In this document: one piece after another, positions 1 through 8,348 of the stretch
Position numbering within the stretch: the stretch's first letter is position 1
How the letters are laid out: each line of letters starts with the position of its first letter
Assembly (NCBI GenBank): GCA_049840475.1
Contig: JASGKX010000002.1
Location: 124,001-188,000 of the forward strand
Direction: 5' to 3'
Source: JBGVSA01 sp049840475
GTDB lineage: Bacteria > Pseudomonadota > Gammaproteobacteria > Burkholderiales > Rhodocyclaceae
Length of the DNA stretch: 64,000 nucleotides
The notes under the pieces: generated by a model
Seen by the model: the letters and a program-made list of their open reading frames with translations, nothing else
Database searches by the model: none
What the model was told of the DNA's origin: nothing
Program-made: the position numbers and the translations under genes

Positions 1-1511
1 CGGGTAAAACGACCCTGACCGAAAAGCTTCTGTGGTTCGGCGGCGCCATTCAGGTGGCCGGCGAAGTGCGTGCCCGCAAGGCTGCGCGCCACGCCACATC
101 CGACTGGATGGAGCTGGAAAAGCAGCGCGGGATCTCGGTGACGTCATCGGTGATGCAGTTCCCGTATCGCGACGCGATCGTGAACCTGCTCGACACACCG
201 GGGCACGAGGACTTCTCCGAAGACACCTACCGCACGCTGACGGCCGTCGATTCGGCGGTGATGGTGATCGACTCGGTCAACGGCGTCGAAGCCCAGACGA
301 TCAAGCTGCTCGGCGTGTGCCGCCTGCGCGACACGCCGATCCTCACCTTCATCAACAAGCTCGACCGCGAGGGCAAGGCGCCCATCGATCTGCTCGATGA
401 AATCGAGTCGGTGCTGGAGATGGAATGCGCGCCGATGACGTGGCCGATCGGCATGGGCAAGCGCTTCCGTGGTGTGTATCACCTCTACAACGACACCATT
501 TCGTTCTTCGATCCGCACGCTGAGAAGGGCACCTCCGAGATCATCGAGGGGCTCGACAACCCGCGCCTGGATGAGCTGATCGCCGAACAGGCCGACGAGC
601 TGCGCATGGAAGTCGAGCTGGTGCGCGGCGCATCGCACGCGTTCGACCAGGACAAGTACCTCTCCGGCAAGCAGACGCCGGTGTTCTTCGGCTCGGGGGT
701 AAATAACTTCGGCGTGCAATCGGTGCTCGACGCCATCGTGGACCTGTCCCCTGCTCCGCTCGCACGCCCGGCCGAATCGCGCCAGGTCGAACCGGCGGAA
801 GGCAAGTTCTCGGGCTTCGTGTTCAAGATCCAGGCCAACATGGACCCCAAGCACCGCGACCGTATCGCGTTCCTGCGGGTGTGCTCGGGCAAGTTCTCGC
901 GCGGGATGAAGATCAAGCAGGTCTCGCAGGGCAAGCAACTGGCGATCAACAACGCCATCACCTTCATGGCGCAGGACCGCAACACCACCGACGAAGCATG
1001 GCCGGGCGACATCATCGGTATTCCCAACCACGGCACGATCCGACTGGGCGATACGTTCTCGGAAGGCGAAGACCTCAAGTTCACCGGCATCCCCTCCTTC
1101 GCGCCCGAGCTGTTCCGCCGTGCGCAGATCAGAAACCCGCTGAAGATGAAGCAGTTGCAAAAGGGCTTGCAGCAGCTCGCCGAGGAAGGTGCGACGCAAT
1201 TGTTCCGTCCGCTGGCGTCGAACGATCTGATTCTCGGCGCGGTGGGTGTGCTGCAGTTCGACGTGGTGGCGCACCGGCTCGAACATGAATACGGTGTCGA
1301 AGCCGTGTTCGAACCCTGTGCATGGGCCACGGCGCGCTGGTTGCGCGGCAAGGACGACGACATCCGCGCGCTGCTCGACAAGGCGCCGGGCAACATGGCG
1401 CAGGACGGCGCAGGCGACTACGTGTACCTCGCCCCCAACCGAGTGAATCTGCAGATGGCGCAAGAGCGCCACCCGAACGTGCGCTTCCTGGAGACGCGCG
1501 AGATCTACTGA
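1..1511 (+). CDS. prfC: Peptide chain release factor 3 (RF3), 5' end outside window
   Basis: RF3 is a translational GTPase that removes RF1/RF2 from the ribosome after peptide release. The reading frame is open from base 3 and starts inside the P-loop (GKTTLTEKLLWFGG), so only the first few residues are missing. G-domain motifs follow: the switch region with EKQRGISVTSSV, DTPGHEDFSEDTYR for G3 and NKLD for G4. The C-terminal RF3 domains (QLAEEGATQLFRP, then GAVGVLQFDVVAHRLEHEYG) are complete to the TGA. The EKQRGISVTSS signature separates RF3 from EF-G. The next gene begins 38 bases downstream on the same strand. Identification is secure; only the start is unseen. Confidence 0.97.
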   Translation, partial: GKTTLTEKLLWFGGAIQVAGEVRARKAARHATSDWMELEKQRGISVTSSVMQFPYRDAIVNLLDTPGHEDFSEDTYRTLTAVDSAVMVIDSVNGVEAQTIKLLGVCRLRDTPILTFINKLDREGKAPIDLLDEIESVLEMECAPMTWPIGMGKRFRGVYHLYNDTISFFDPHAEKGTSEIIEGLDNPRLDELIAEQADELRMEVELVRGASHAFDQDKYLSGKQTPVFFGSGVNNFGVQSVLDAIVDLSPAPLARPAESRQVEPAEGKFSGFVFKIQANMDPKHRDRIAFLRVCSGKFSRGMKIKQVSQGKQLAINNAITFMAQDRNTTDEAWPGDIIGIPNHGTIRLGDTFSEGEDLKFTGIPSFAPELFRRAQIRNPLKMKQLQKGLQQLAEEGATQLFRPLASNDLILGAVGVLQFDVVAHRLEHEYGVEAVFEPCAWATARWLRGKDDDIRALLDKAPGNMAQDGAGDYVYLAPNRVNLQMAQERHPNVRFLETREIY

Positions 1512-1549
1512 CGCCCGCGGCAGTCGGCGGGGCGAGGAGGAGCATTGCG

Positions 1550-2401
1550 ATGACGACCAAGACCGTCCGGCTGCCCGATGGCACCACCGTACCCGCCATC
1601 GGACAGGGCACGTGGTACATGGGCGATGACGCCAGCGCGCGCAGGCAGGAAGTGCGCGCGCTGCAATTGGGCATCGACCTCGGGCTCACACTCATCGACA
1701 CAGCCGAGATGTATGCCGACGGCGGTGCGGAGAAAGTGGTCGGCGAGGCCATCGCCGGCCGGCGCGATTCTGTCTTCGTGGTGTCGAAGGTCTATCCGCA
1801 CAACGCTTCACGCAGCAAGATGCCTCTGGCATGCGACGCATCGCTGCGCCGGCTCGGCACCGATTACATCGATCTGTATCTCTTGCACTGGCGGGGTAGC
1901 GTGCCGCTCGGCGAGACCGTTGACGCCATGGAAAGACTCGTTGACACCGGAAAAATCCTCCGCTGGGGCGTATCCAATCTCGATACCGACGACATGTGCG
2001 GGCTGTGGCGCGCAGGAGGCGACGCCTGCGTCACCGATCAGGTGCTCTACCATGCCGCCTCGCGCGGCATCGAATTCGACCTGCTGCCGTGGTGCCGCGA
2101 ACACGCCCTGCCGGTGATGGCGTATTGCCCGCTCGCACAGGCCGGCAATCTACGCGAAGACCTGCTCGGCCACCCGCACATCATCGACATTGCCGACGAA
2201 CTCGGTGCCGCGCCGGCACAGGTCGCGCTGGCATGGGTCATCCGCGCGGGCGACGTAATCGCCATTCCCAAGGCCGCACGCGAAGCGCATGTGCGTGACA
2301 ACGCGGGTGCCGCCGCCGTCACGCTCGCGGCACACCATCTGGCGCGCATCGATGCCGCTTTCCCGCCACCTGTGTCACGAGAACCGCTGGACGTGGTGTG
2401 A
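1550..2401 (+). CDS. Aldo/keto reductase
   Basis: A 283-residue NAD(P)H-dependent oxidoreductase of the aldo/keto reductase superfamily, predicted cytosolic. The N-terminus has the beta-hairpin and first strand (LPDGTTVPAIGQGTW). The active-site Asp/Tyr come in LIDTAEMYADGGAEKVVGEA, the Lys in VVSKVYPHN, and the His in YLLHWRG. The C-terminal cofactor motif is AIPKAAREAHVRDN. The ATG at 1550 is chosen because a GAGGAGGA ribosome site lies about nine bases upstream; the open frame extends further up only inside prfC. Substrate cannot be inferred. The sequence resembles YeaE/YafB-type 2,5-diketogluconate reductase-like members more than the potassium channel beta subunits. It may be co-transcribed with prfC. 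Confidence 0.9.
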   Translation: MTTKTVRLPDGTTVPAIGQGTWYMGDDASARRQEVRALQLGIDLGLTLIDTAEMYADGGAEKVVGEAIAGRRDSVFVVSKVYPHNASRSKMPLACDASLRRLGTDYIDLYLLHWRGSVPLGETVDAMERLVDTGKILRWGVSNLDTDDMCGLWRAGGDACVTDQVLYHAASRGIEFDLLPWCREHALPVMAYCPLAQAGNLREDLLGHPHIIDIADELGAAPAQVALAWVIRAGDVIAIPKAAREAHVRDNAGAAAVTLAAHHLARIDAAFPPPVSREPLDVV

Positions 2402-2492
2402 GCGCGCGCCCAGCCCCGCATTGATCCAATCGCCGGGAGCGGCGCGGACGACCAACTAGCATCGATCGCTCTACGCAACCGGAGCCGTCTTT

Positions 2493-2894
2493 ATGTCGCA
2501 CGTTTTCGATGATCCGCAGCAGCAGGAAGTCTGGTCAGTTGTCCGCGCGCTCAACGATGACTGGACCCAGAGCGATGGCAGCCGGCTCGACACGTTCTTC
2601 CATCGAGACATGATTGCCATCACACCCGTTGACCGTCATCGCCGCGAAGGACGCGAGCAATGCGTCGCAGGCTGGCAGCAGTTTTGCCGCCACACGCGCA
2701 TCCGCTCGTGGAAGGAAATCGACCCCGTGATACGTATCTACGGAGACTGCGCGATCGTGGCGTATGACTATGAGATCGTCTTCGAAGCAGGCGGCAACGA
2801 TGTCGTCCTGACCGGACGCGATCTATTCACCTTCGTACAAGAGGACGGGCGTTGGTGGGCAGTGGCGGATCAGTTCTCTGCGCATCCGCGCTGA
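2493..2894 (+). CDS. SnoaL/NTF2-like protein (DUF4440 type)
   Basis: A 133-residue protein with the shape of a SnoaL-like/NTF2-like cone fold: an N-terminal helix (VWSVVRALNDDWTQ), the LDTFFHRDMIAITP strand, then beta-rich segments ending RDLFTFVQEDGRWWAVADQF, which is typical of ketosteroid-isomerase-like DUF4440 proteins. There is no signal peptide, so it is probably cytosolic. The frame starts at ATG 2493 after an ACCGGAGCC ribosome site. It is the last gene on this strand before the convergent hybrid kinase, whose stop is only 20 bases away. Function unknown: the family includes small isomerases, ligand-binding proteins and catalytically inert members. Confidence 0.75.
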   Translation: MSHVFDDPQQQEVWSVVRALNDDWTQSDGSRLDTFFHRDMIAITPVDRHRREGREQCVAGWQQFCRHTRIRSWKEIDPVIRIYGDCAIVAYDYEIVFEAGGNDVVLTGRDLFTFVQEDGRWWAVADQFSAHPR

Positions 2895-2913
2895 TACACC
2901 GGCGGCCGTGCGC

Positions 2914-5900
2914 CTAGGCGAGTTGCTGGGTGTCTTCCAGCGAACGCAACAGGCGTTCGAGTTGTTCGTTGGTGCGCTCGACCTCGCTGCGCAGCGCGAC
3001 GACAGCCGGGTGAACCTCACCGTCAAGGTTTTGCGACAGTACCGCGCAAGCGTCGATCAGGCTGTTCGAGCCGATCATCTGCCCGCACCCTTTGAGCTTG
3101 TGTGCAATGTCGCGCAAGGCTCGCCTGTCTGATGCGCGTTCGGCCTCTTCCAGATCGTGCAGCGATTCTGCGTTGCTGCTGAGAAGTGACTGGAGAAACT
3201 CTCGCTCCACGGCGATGTTGCCGGAGGAGAACGCACGGATAAAACGCAATGGCCCGTCGTCGTGATTTTCGTGTGCAGCAGTCGCTGCGGGTTCTGCACG
3301 CCGCTCAAGCACACTGGCCAGCGTGTCGAGGGCCAACGGCTTGGTCAGGCATTCATCCATTCCAGCTCCATGGGCAATGCGTTCTGCTTCGGGTCGTGCG
3401 TCGGCACTGCAACCCACTATGACTGACGCCCGCAAGCCACGCGCTTTTTCCTCGCGGCGGATTTCGCGGGCCAGCGTGTAGCCGTCCATGATCGGCATCG
3501 AGATGTCGGTGATGATCACGTCGAACGGTTTGCGCTCGTACGCTTCGAGCGCTTCGAATCCATTGGTGGCTGTCGCAGGCGTCACGCCCAGCATCTTCAA
3601 CTGTTGGGTAAGCAGGATCAGCCCCGGGGCGTGGTCGTCGACGATCAGCACGCGCAGGCCGGGATCGATGGCGCGGCGCGTTTGCGTCGCCTCAGTCACC
3701 ACCACCGGCGGGTTGGCCACTTCGGCGGGAACGTCAACGGTGATCGTGGTGCCGACGCCGAACTGGCTGTCGAGCCGAATGGCGCCTTCCATACCCTGAA
3801 CCAGTCCCCGAGAGATCGACAGGCCCAGCCCAGTGCCGCCAAAGCGGGCCGCTGAGTTGCCCTCGCCCTGACTGAAAGGCTGGAACAACTGCACCTGATC
3901 GGATTCTCTGATGCCCATTCCGCTGTCATGTACGACGACGCGCAACGTGCCGTGCCCGTCGCCATCCGGCATCCACGTGGCCGACAGCGCCACACCACCC
4001 TTGTTGGTGAACTTGATGGCATTGCTCAGCAGGTTGCCCACCACCTGTCGCACGCGCATGGCATCGATCATCAGCCACGCAGGCACGTGCTCGTCGATTT
4101 CCATGTCGAAGCCGATGCGGCGTTCGCGGGCCAGCGGACGATAGATTTCGGACAGTCGCTCCAGTTCTTCGGCAAGGCTGGCCGGTGCCCGTACGATGCT
4201 GAGCTTGCCCGCCTCGATGCGCGAAAAATCCAGGATGTCATTGATCAGCCCGAGCAGCGATTCGGCCGACTGGCGCACCAGCCGCAGGCTGTCCTTATCG
4301 GCGGGTCCGTCGCGGTCGAGTTGCAGTTCGAGCAGCCCAAGGATGGCATTCATGGGCGTGCGGATTTCGTGGCTGATGGTCGCGAGGAATGCGCTCTTGC
4401 TGCGGTTGGCGGTCTCGGCTTCGAACCGCGCGCATTCCAGATCGTGCTCGGCGCGCTTGCGTTCGCTGATGTCGGTCCAGCCGCCGATGACTTGCCCCGT
4501 GGGTTGATCGCCATCGCGCAAGGGCACCGCCCACAGCATGAGCCAGTCCGGGTGGGCGGCGGGTTCTTCGTGCCTCACCTCGGCGTCCTCGAAGCGGGCC
4601 TCGCCGGCTTCGGCCGCCTTCACGCAAAGGGATTGCAGCCGTTCGTTGAGTGCGCGCGCCTCGACGGACCAGTCGCCCACCGTCAGCAACTGGCCGACCA
4701 GCTCGCCCTGCGTGTGGCCGTAATGGGCCGCAAAGCGCGCGTTGCATGCGGCCACGCGCCCGTATTCGTCGCGGATGAACACCGCCGATGGCAAACCATC
4801 GAGCAGGCTGTCCTGCTGTTCGAGCTGGGCCTTTAGCAGTTGTTCGCTGCGTCGTCTGCGCCAGATGCGCCAGCCCAGCACGGCGCTGCCGGCCGTCATG
4901 ATGGCCAGCAAGGCGACCATCGCCATGGGCGCGGCGCGTTGCTGCGCCTCGGTCAGGCCGTAACGCATTTCCTTGGGCGAGCGCGGAGACCATTCTCGCC
5001 GCAGTGAATCCATCTCTTCTGGTGCGATGCTGTCGATGGCCTTGTCCATGATGTTGCGCAGGATCGGCAGTGTGGGCACCACCGCCATGCCGATCGACAT
5101 GGGCTGGTCGTTGAGCGTGGAAGCCACCCGCAGCCGGCCCTGGTAGCGCTGCGAGATGATGTAGTTGGCGCCGGCCATCTCACGCACCGTGGCGTCGATC
5201 TGGCCGTCGAGCAAGGCCTCGGTCTGCGACGAGAAGCTATCGAACGGCACCAGGGTGGCGTCCGGGAAGGCCTCGCGCATATAACCCGTGAGGGTGGTCT
5301 GGGACACCACGCCGACCCGCTTGCCAGCCAGATCACCCGGCCCGGTAATCGAATTGTCGTTGGCGCGCGTGACGATGGCCCAGAGTGACTGTGCGTAGCG
5401 TTGCGTGGGCAGGCGGACAGACGGGTCGCTGCCATCGACGAGGGCCACGGGCGTCAGCCAGACGCTGCCATCGCTAAAGCTCTGGCGCAGGTCCTGAATG
5501 CGGTCGAACCACACCGGCTCGAACTTGAGCCCGGTGCGCTCAGAGATCCGGGCGAGCAGATCGACGGACAATCCAATCGCCTGGCGCCCGTCCTTGTCGA
5601 GGAAAAGGAACGGCGCCACGTCGGGCATCGCCGCGTAGCGCACCACAGGATGCTCGGCGATCCATGCGTTCTCCGTGGCGCGCAAGGTGGGCCGGCGAAC
5701 GAAACGGTAATGGCGCTCCGCACCGTCCCAGCGGTTGCGCACGTCGCCTTCCAGACGGATCGGCAGGTTGACCAGCACATCGTTGATGGCATGGATGAGA
5801 TCGGCCTGATCGTCGCGGGCGACAAAGGCGAACGCGCTCTCCGAGTACGGCGCGAAATCAGCAATGCTGAGGTTGAGCAGTTGAAGCTGGTCGATGATGT

Positions 5901-6498
5901 AATTGGCTGCGATGACATTGCCAATGGCGACGTCGGCCTGCCCGTTGGCCACGGCGGTCATCGCTTGCACCGCGTTGGCGAACCACACCTGCTGGGCAGC
6001 CGGGAAATCGTTGGAGATGGCTGGCGAGCGGTTGTGGTCGGTGACCAGCGCCACACGCGGACGCGCCATGTCACCGGCATCGTCGCGGCGGACGATCACT
6101 TGTCGGTTTGCGAAGTACGGAATCGATGCGATCAGTTCATCGTGGGCGTCCGATTCGAAGGCGGCGCCAAGTTCGACTTCCCCATGGCGCACAGCTTCCA
6201 GCACACGATTCAGGGTCGGAAAGGTGTGCACTTCAAAGCGCACACCCATGCGCGAGCCGATCACCTGCAGATAGTCGGCCGTGATGCCTTCCACCCGCTT
6301 CTGCCGTGTGGCGGTAATGAGAAATGGCAGATCGCCATTGCCCACCGCCGCCACGCGGACGATTGGCGCCCCGTCGGGCGCCGCCGGATACTCGTCGGCC
6401 AACCGGCTGGTCGGCCGATAAGCCACGCCACTGTCGGCCGCTGTCAACACCAGGGGCACGAATGCCGCAAGCGCCAGCCACCGCAGCAGAGCGTGCAT
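2914..6498 (-). CDS. BvgS/EvgS-like hybrid sensor histidine kinase
   Basis: A 1194-residue inner-membrane phosphorelay kinase. In order: signal peptide (about 1-21), two periplasmic Venus-flytrap solute-binding domains (about 45-250 and 285-500), one membrane segment (about 524-544), a PAS domain (about 565-690), HisKA with FLATISHEIRTPMNAILG (His about 710), HATPase_c (NLLSNAIKFTN, then GGTGLGLSIS), a receiver (VLIVDDH and DVIITDISMP, Asp about 998) and a C-terminal HPt domain (DIAHKLKGCG, His about 1133). This is exactly the BvgS/EvgS architecture, so the expected relay is His-Asp-His to the separate response regulator encoded just upstream. The start ATG overlaps the regulator stop (TGATG); a GTG one codon earlier is possible. 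The signal sensed is unknown. Confidence 0.93.
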   Translation of the reverse strand: MHALLRWLALAAFVPLVLTAADSGVAYRPTSRLADEYPAAPDGAPIVRVAAVGNGDLPFLITATRQKRVEGITADYLQVIGSRMGVRFEVHTFPTLNRVLEAVRHGEVELGAAFESDAHDELIASIPYFANRQVIVRRDDAGDMARPRVALVTDHNRSPAISNDFPAAQQVWFANAVQAMTAVANGQADVAIGNVIAANYIIDQLQLLNLSIADFAPYSESAFAFVARDDQADLIHAINDVLVNLPIRLEGDVRNRWDGAERHYRFVRRPTLRATENAWIAEHPVVRYAAMPDVAPFLFLDKDGRQAIGLSVDLLARISERTGLKFEPVWFDRIQDLRQSFSDGSVWLTPVALVDGSDPSVRLPTQRYAQSLWAIVTRANDNSITGPGDLAGKRVGVVSQTTLTGYMREAFPDATLVPFDSFSSQTEALLDGQIDATVREMAGANYIISQRYQGRLRVASTLNDQPMSIGMAVVPTLPILRNIMDKAIDSIAPEEMDSLRREWSPRSPKEMRYGLTEAQQRAAPMAMVALLAIMTAGSAVLGWRIWRRRRSEQLLKAQLEQQDSLLDGLPSAVFIRDEYGRVAACNARFAAHYGHTQGELVGQLLTVGDWSVEARALNERLQSLCVKAAEAGEARFEDAEVRHEEPAAHPDWLMLWAVPLRDGDQPTGQVIGGWTDISERKRAEHDLECARFEAETANRSKSAFLATISHEIRTPMNAILGLLELQLDRDGPADKDSLRLVRQSAESLLGLINDILDFSRIEAGKLSIVRAPASLAEELERLSEIYRPLARERRIGFDMEIDEHVPAWLMIDAMRVRQVVGNLLSNAIKFTNKGGVALSATWMPDGDGHGTLRVVVHDSGMGIRESDQVQLFQPFSQGEGNSAARFGGTGLGLSISRGLVQGMEGAIRLDSQFGVGTTITVDVPAEVANPPVVVTEATQTRRAIDPGLRVLIVDDHAPGLILLTQQLKMLGVTPATATNGFEALEAYERKPFDVIITDISMPIMDGYTLAREIRREEKARGLRASVIVGCSADARPEAERIAHGAGMDECLTKPLALDTLASVLERRAEPAATAAHENHDDGPLRFIRAFSSGNIAVEREFLQSLLSSNAESLHDLEEAERASDRRALRDIAHKLKGCGQMIGSNSLIDACAVLSQNLDGEVHPAVVALRSEVERTNEQLERLLRSLEDTQQLA

Positions 6499-7121
6499 CA
6501 CAGGTCCTTGATGATGTTGTTGGCCTTGGCGTACTCGGCCAGATCAATCAACGAGCGCAGACCGAGTTTTTCCTGGATGCGTGCCTTATGTGTGCTGACC
6601 GTCTTGTGACTGATCTGCAGGTCGTGTGCGATCTGCTGGTTGGACAGTCCCTTAGCCAGCAACTGCAGCACGGTGAGTTCCTTGTTGGTCAGCGATGAGC
6701 CGGGCACGCCGCGCGCCTGGCGCTCGCGCGCCAGCGCAGACACAGGGAAATACACATAACCGCCAAGCACGGTACGCACCGCATGCATGATCTCGGCCGG
6801 CTCCTTGCTCTTGCTGATATAGCCGTTGGCATTGGCCATGAGCGCGCGCGAAGCGAAGATCTCTTCGTCCTGCGCCGACAACACCAGCACCTTGATGCCA
6901 GGCCGCAACGTGCGCAGCTCCCCCAGCAGCGGCAGGCCGCTCGATCCGTGAAGTTCAAGGTCGAGGATGACGAGATCCACGCGGTGTTCGCGGATGTAGT
7001 CGACCACGTCGGAGGCCTGTCCCGATTCATGCACCACGCGGATGTCCGGTTCGGCGACGAGCAGTGAGCGAACGGCCATTCTCATGGTGGGATGGTCTTC
7101 AACCAAAACTACGCTGTACAT
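6498..7121 (-). CDS. LuxR/NarL-family response regulator (BvgA/EvgA-like)
   Basis: A 207-residue regulator with a receiver domain (VVLVEDH acidic pocket, phospho-acceptor Asp 54 in VILDLELHG, Lys in ISKSKEP) and a C-terminal LuxR helix-turn-helix (LTNKELTVLQLLAKGLSNQQ, recognition helix around ISHKTVSTHKARIQEKL). It is the natural phosphate acceptor of the adjacent hybrid kinase HPt domain and its gene overlaps the kinase start. The frame is open a further 75 codons upstream, but the ATG at 7121 begins at the conserved receiver strand and has GGAGG six bases before it. The nearest plausible target is the fimbrial operon just upstream on the same strand; that link is inference. Confidence 0.93.
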   Translation of the reverse strand: MYSVVLVEDHPTMRMAVRSLLVAEPDIRVVHESGQASDVVDYIREHRVDLVILDLELHGSSGLPLLGELRTLRPGIKVLVLSAQDEEIFASRALMANANGYISKSKEPAEIMHAVRTVLGGYVYFPVSALARERQARGVPGSSLTNKELTVLQLLAKGLSNQQIAHDLQISHKTVSTHKARIQEKLGLRSLIDLAEYAKANNIIKDL

Positions 7122-7123
7122 GC

Positions 7124-7351
7124 TCAACCTCCAGGTCCGGTTTGCTTGTTGGATCGGCCGGGTACCGCCTCGACGCTCACCACTCGGCAGGCAGGACGGA
7201 TTCCAGTATAGGAAACGGCGGGGTCCTGTTCGCAGGCCCTGCCTTTTGTGTTGTGCCCCGCTCGCGAGGCCGTTGCCGGCAATGCGGCGATCGCCCGGTT
7301 GGCGGAACGATCGACGCGTGGATGCCGCCGCGTTTCGTGCTCCCAATTCAT
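7124..7351 (-). CDS. Possible 75-codon leader ORF coupled to the response regulator
   Basis: A short frame starting ATG with a very good ribosome site (GGGAGG, seven bases of spacing). Its TGA lies two bases before the response-regulator ATG, and the regulator's own GGAGG falls inside its last codons. The predicted product begins MNWEHETRRHPRVDRS, is Arg-rich, has two Cys, and shows no signal peptide, membrane segment or family I recognise. Third-position GC is only moderate, weaker than in neighbouring genes, so coding is uncertain. It could be a small protein, a leader peptide giving translational coupling, or chance. Confidence 0.35.
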   Translation of the reverse strand: MNWEHETRRHPRVDRSANRAIAALPATASRAGHNTKGRACEQDPAVSYTGIRPACRVVSVEAVPGRSNKQTGPGG

Positions 7352-7622
7352 GTAATTTCCTCCCTGCTTTGTGTGCCGTTCCACAGTGGAAAATGCTCTG
7401 GAGAACACTGTTGGACGGTTCCGAGGCGCGGATATTCTCTTTGGGTGCGGCTGCGCTATATAGGCCGGCTCTTCCTACGAGATCAGAAATATCCTAGAAG
7501 TTGCTTCATCACGTAGCAATTTGATCACGGCCAAACTTACCTGGCGCATTCGTGACAATTCGTGCCCGAAGGGACATGCCGAAGTAATGAAATGGCCTCC
7601 ATTCCGGAGCCACAGGCAGTGG
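7352..7622. other. Intergenic region between fimbrial operon and regulator leader
   Basis: About 270 bases with no supportable gene. This stretch should hold the promoter of the two-component operon and the end of the fimbrial transcript. Near 7602-7626 a short hairpin (AGCCAC/GTGGCT) follows the last chaperone stop. A 7-base inverted repeat, GGATATT (7430-7436) and AATATCC (7488-7494), brackets an AT-rich segment containing TATATAG; it could be regulatory, but at this length it may be chance. Confidence 0.4.
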
Positions 7623-8348
7623 CTATCGAGAAGGAGCCGGAACCAGCGCACCGCGATCGTCGATGACAAGTGCACGCACCGCCCGCGCGGCTGCAGGCAC
7701 GTTGAAGGATTCCGACGAGAAAGGCGCCAGCATGGCTCCGGGCACGGTCATCGGGCCGGCCGCGGTATCGATCTGCAAGTGGTCGATGGTGGCGTTGTAG
7801 GGGCTGGCGTTCTTGCACAGCGCGAAAGTAGTGCCGGGTTCGACAGTGCAGTGCACCTGTCCGATCCAGACCTGCGAGCCTTGCTCAAGTCCCTTCGGAC
7901 GGTAAAACAGTTTCTGACGCTGTCGCACCGACACGGTGAGTACATCCGCAGCAGCCGTCGCCGCGACAGGCGGAATCATCTGAAGATTCAGCCAGAAGAC
8001 ACTCTCCCGATCGTCAGGCAGCGACTCAGCCGTGCCGATGATGCGCAAGGCACGCGTCTCGCCTGCCTGCAGACGCGTCACCGGCGGGACGACGATGAAC
8101 GGAACATTCGCGTCATCCGGATTACCTTCGATATCACCCGCATCGATCCAGCTCTGCAACATGACGGCGTGATCGTTCGGGTTGTGGACCTGCACGCTGA
8201 TCTGCTGCGCGCCAGCCGGGTAAATATGACGCGTGCCCTCCACGAACAGCCCTGCCGCAGCCGTGGCCTGCGCGCTTGCAAACAAGCTGGACAGCACCCA
8301 CAGTGCGACGATAACGAAAGACCCTTGTCGCATCACGCGCCTCATCAT
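7623..8348 (-). CDS. Periplasmic fimbrial chaperone (second chaperone of operon)
   Basis: A 241-residue PapD/FimC-type chaperone that binds pilin subunits by donor-strand complementation in the periplasm and hands them to the usher. It has a signal peptide (about 1-29, ending AQATAA), the first strand GLFVEGTRHIYPAGAQQISV with the G1-type edge, and the family signature PDDRESVFWLNLQMIPP; the second Ig-like domain follows YNATIDHLQID. The start ATG overlaps the usher stop by four bases (ATGA), making it the last gene of the operon. The operon also has a different chaperone before the usher, so the two probably serve different subunits (inference). Confidence 0.92.
   Translation of the reverse strand: MMRRVMRQGSFVIVALWVLSSLFASAQATAAAGLFVEGTRHIYPAGAQQISVQVHNPNDHAVMLQSWIDAGDIEGNPDDANVPFIVVPPVTRLQAGETRALRIIGTAESLPDDRESVFWLNLQMIPPVAATAAADVLTVSVRQRQKLFYRPKGLEQGSQVWIGQVHCTVEPGTTFALCKNASPYNATIDHLQIDTAAGPMTVPGAMLAPFSSESFNVPAAARAVRALVIDDRGALVPAPSR

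Noticed and set aside
144..1472. 442-codon open frame opposite prfC
   Set aside because: Antisense shadow of prfC with His/Arg/Asp-rich composition typical of such frames.
5401..6609. 402-codon open frame opposite the hybrid kinase
   Set aside because: Antisense shadow; the kinase domains on the minus strand are unambiguous.
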